From contig CALJMO010000036.1 of NCBI GenBank assembly GCA_937982065.1, positions 37,736 through 101,735 on the forward strand: DNA of 64,000 nt, written 5' to 3'. Positions within the stretch are counted from its first letter, which is position 1. The number at the start of each line of letters is the position of its first letter. The notes beneath the pieces were generated by a model. That model was not told where the DNA came from, ran no database searches, and worked only from the letters and a program-made list of their open reading frames with translations. The stretch comes from an uncultured Collinsella sp. (lineage in GTDB: Bacteria > Actinomycetota > Coriobacteriia > Coriobacteriales > Coriobacteriaceae). Of the stretch, positions 62,321 to 64,000 are shown one piece after another. The position numbers and the translations under genes are program-made.

Positions 62321-63673
62321 TTAGGCAAGGAGCCACTTCCATGCGGGCACAACGTGTACCGCACCGTGCTCGCATGGAATATCGGCCTGCTCATCCATGG
62401 TAACGATTGCCGACTCGCCAAGATCGAACTGGGCCATCGAGGCATCAAGCGCGGCAATTTCGCGCTCGCGCGTTTTCTCACTTGCCATATCCACACTCAC
62501 CTGAATCAGGCTATAAGCCCGCATGAGAAGTGCGTCCCCAGCCACAAAGTCCACCTCATGGCTTTTGCTCTTCTCTTTGATCAGCAGGCGGCAGACCGAG
62601 CCGGTCCTCACCGCGGGAGTCCTTCTTCTTAGCGCATTGAACACTGCGGTCTCGAGCCTCTGGCCCTGGTCCAATGCCGATGCGGGAGAGAATGCTCCAA
62701 ACATCGCAGGGTCGACAGCGTAGACCTTAGACGCAGACCGCATGTTATTTGCCAATGAACGCGTGAACTCCGGCACAGAAAATAACAGGTAGGCATCCTC
62801 ATAATACTCAAGTAAATCGCTGAGCGAATTACGACTGACGGGTATCTGTCTGCTCTTGAACTCGTTGTACACTTTGTTCACTGACAGCTCTCGTCCCGAA
62901 GATGCCATACACCGCGTCAAGAACAGCGATGCCAGGCGAGGGTTCTTGACGTCGTAACGCTCAATGACGTCCATAGCGACCGTTCGCGAAGCATATTCCT
63001 GTAGCAGCTGAATCGCGTCTGCGGGCGTCTGCTCAAGTGTCGCGATGAATCCCCCTCGTTCAAGATATCCGATCAGATGATGTCGAAGCAGCGCTGCATC
63101 GCTTGGGGAAAAGGTCGCATCTGGCTCGAAAACGTTCCCCGTCTTATATCGAACGTATTCCGAAAAACTCAACGGAAAAAGCTCCCGTATAAGAGAACGA
63201 CCCCTGAACTCGCTCTTAAGCTCTGAGGACAGCATCTTAGAAGAAGATCCCGTCACATAGACGGTCGCTTTCTCCGTATCGACTACACGCCGCAGAAACG
63301 CACCCCATTCGGGAATTTCCTGGATCTCGTCAAAGAAAATGTAAGCGCCCTCGGTTCGAGCAGCAGGATACAGCGCATAGAACGTGTCGAGCACGTCCGC
63401 CAGCAGCGATGACTCATACGGGCGCAAGCGCTCGTCCTCAAAATTAAAGTAAAGCATCCGGTCAAGCTCGACGCCCCGGCCCTGAAGCCGCTGCATCTCC
63501 TGATACAGGCGATACGTCTTTCCACAACGGCGGGCCCCCACAACCACATTTACGATGTTGTCGCGCTTTGGCTCCTGTGGGTTTCCCAGATCAAGGTCTC
63601 GCTCAAAGACCTGCGGAACCCCCTGCTGTTCAAAGTCCTTTATTTTCTGGGCGATCAAGTCGTTGAATGCCAT
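62321..63673 (-). CDS. AAA ATPase with DUF4143-type C-terminus
   Basis: A 450-residue cytoplasmic ATPase. The N-terminal part holds Walker A (GARRCGKT, ~47-54), Walker B (YIFFDEIQEIPEWG), sensor-like VYVTGSSSKML and the family motif GRSLIRELFPLSFSEYV. The C-terminal half resembles DUF4143 (nuclease-like fold; VDFVAGDALLMRAYSLIQVSVDM). Function is unknown; family members are scattered and lineage-specific, often horizontally acquired. GGAG lies before the ATG. Its promoter sits inside a 23-base perfect inverted repeat. G+C is lower than in the neighbouring genes, which suggests later arrival. A related truncated gene lies at 36172. Confidence 0.88.
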   Translation of the reverse strand: MAFNDLIAQKIKDFEQQGVPQVFERDLDLGNPQEPKRDNIVNVVVGARRCGKTYRLYQEMQRLQGRGVELDRMLYFNFEDERLRPYESSLLADVLDTFYALYPAARTEGAYIFFDEIQEIPEWGAFLRRVVDTEKATVYVTGSSSKMLSSELKSEFRGRSLIRELFPLSFSEYVRYKTGNVFEPDATFSPSDAALLRHHLIGYLERGGFIATLEQTPADAIQLLQEYASRTVAMDVIERYDVKNPRLASLFLTRCMASSGRELSVNKVYNEFKSRQIPVSRNSLSDLLEYYEDAYLLFSVPEFTRSLANNMRSASKVYAVDPAMFGAFSPASALDQGQRLETAVFNALRRRTPAVRTGSVCRLLIKEKSKSHEVDFVAGDALLMRAYSLIQVSVDMASEKTREREIAALDASMAQFDLGESAIVTMDEQADIPCEHGAVHVVPAWKWLLA

Positions 63674-63681
63674 GATTCTCC

Positions 63682-63741
63682 AATCTTGCTCTCTAGCTAA
63701 TCAAAATTATACTGATTCTTGATTAGCTAGAGAGCAAGATT
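63682..63741. promoter_or_regulatory. 23-bp palindrome over the ATPase promoter
   Basis: Positions 63682-63704 pair perfectly with 63719-63741. The 14-base centre holds, on the minus strand, TATAAT at normal distance from the ATPase start, so the arms flank the -10 element. This fits an operator or a cruciform control site. Confidence 0.7.
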
Positions 63742-64000
63742 GTGTGTAGTTTGATTAGCACTTAAGCAAGTTTTATCACCGTTATTGCTCCGAAGGATAT
63801 CGAGTGGCTAAGAGGACAACCGAGCTCGAATGCGACTCCCCGAGCAGTCAATTTGGGACGGGGCTTTTTTGACTACCCTCCCCTGCAGAAAAATCCCTAA
63901 CGCAGTTGCGGTGAAATAGGGACTGTTTTTGCTGGTCAAACTGCAAAAGGGGGTGCGGACAGAAAGTTGGACCGCGGGGCGGTCCGGACTGGAGGTTCGC
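63742..64000. other. Right-edge intergenic region with repeat and possible IS end
   Basis: No gene is visible. The repeat word AGTTGCGGTGAAATAG (63904-63919) matches the hypA terminator arm. From about 63954, TGCGGACAGAAAGTTGG, followed by the GGACCGC/GCGGTCC hairpin (63969-63984), looks like the terminal inverted repeat of an IS3-type insertion sequence whose body would lie beyond the window. Confidence 0.35.

Overview
The window looks like the chromosome of a Gram-positive, high-GC gut anaerobe of the Coriobacteriia, most likely Collinsella. This rests on its pyruvate:ferredoxin oxidoreductase, the PASTA kinase / FHA / PP2C / RodA-PBP cluster typical of Actinobacteria, mannose-family and glucose-family PTS loci, and a DUF5692 membrane protein. 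The genus is an inference from gene content; no rRNA gene is present. I see no CRISPR array and no rRNA.

Layout. 0-6 kb: start of a membrane signalling protein, an amidohydrolase with an APC permease, a membrane-anchored C39-like peptidase and carbamate kinase. 6.4-10 kb: nifJ with a long leader. 10.4-18.8 kb: a kinase / FHA / anchored-protein cluster, then the recR-ybaB and dnaX housekeeping genes. 19-29.2 kb: a long co-directional operon (kinase, FhaA-like, FhaB-like, PP2C phosphatase, a RodA-PBP fusion, PASTA kinase) that should couple protein phosphorylation to peptidoglycan synthesis. 29.3-35.5 kb: a sugar regulon with a LacI repressor, an AlsE-like epimerase, RpiB, a DeoR regulator, PTS EIIBC and a TIM-barrel isomerase; shared operator-like dyads tie it together.

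35.8-51.4 kb is an accessory region stacked behind a tRNA-Arg(CCT) gene. First comes a 3.1-kb EcoRII-like restriction-modification island between 112-bp direct repeats that include tRNA 3' ends. Next is a 12.3-kb integrative mobilizable element bounded by an 18-bp att repeat. It carries a tyrosine integrase, an excisionase-like protein, a DnaB-like ATPase, MobC, a VirD4-type coupling protein and a relaxase whose metal-binding histidines are largely replaced. It also carries a two-gene defence cassette (MmeI-like restriction-methylase plus DUF262/HNH protein). It has no mating-pore genes, so it probably needs a helper element.

51.6-64 kb: a mannose-family PTS operon with DUF956 protein, hypA, a multi-cluster FAD/Fe-S oxidoreductase divergent from a TetR regulator with two operator dyads, a DUF5692 membrane protein, an anchored protein of unknown function, and a DUF4143-type ATPase with a large palindrome in its promoter. 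The last 100 bases hold a repeat also seen at 55.3 kb and perhaps the edge of an insertion sequence.
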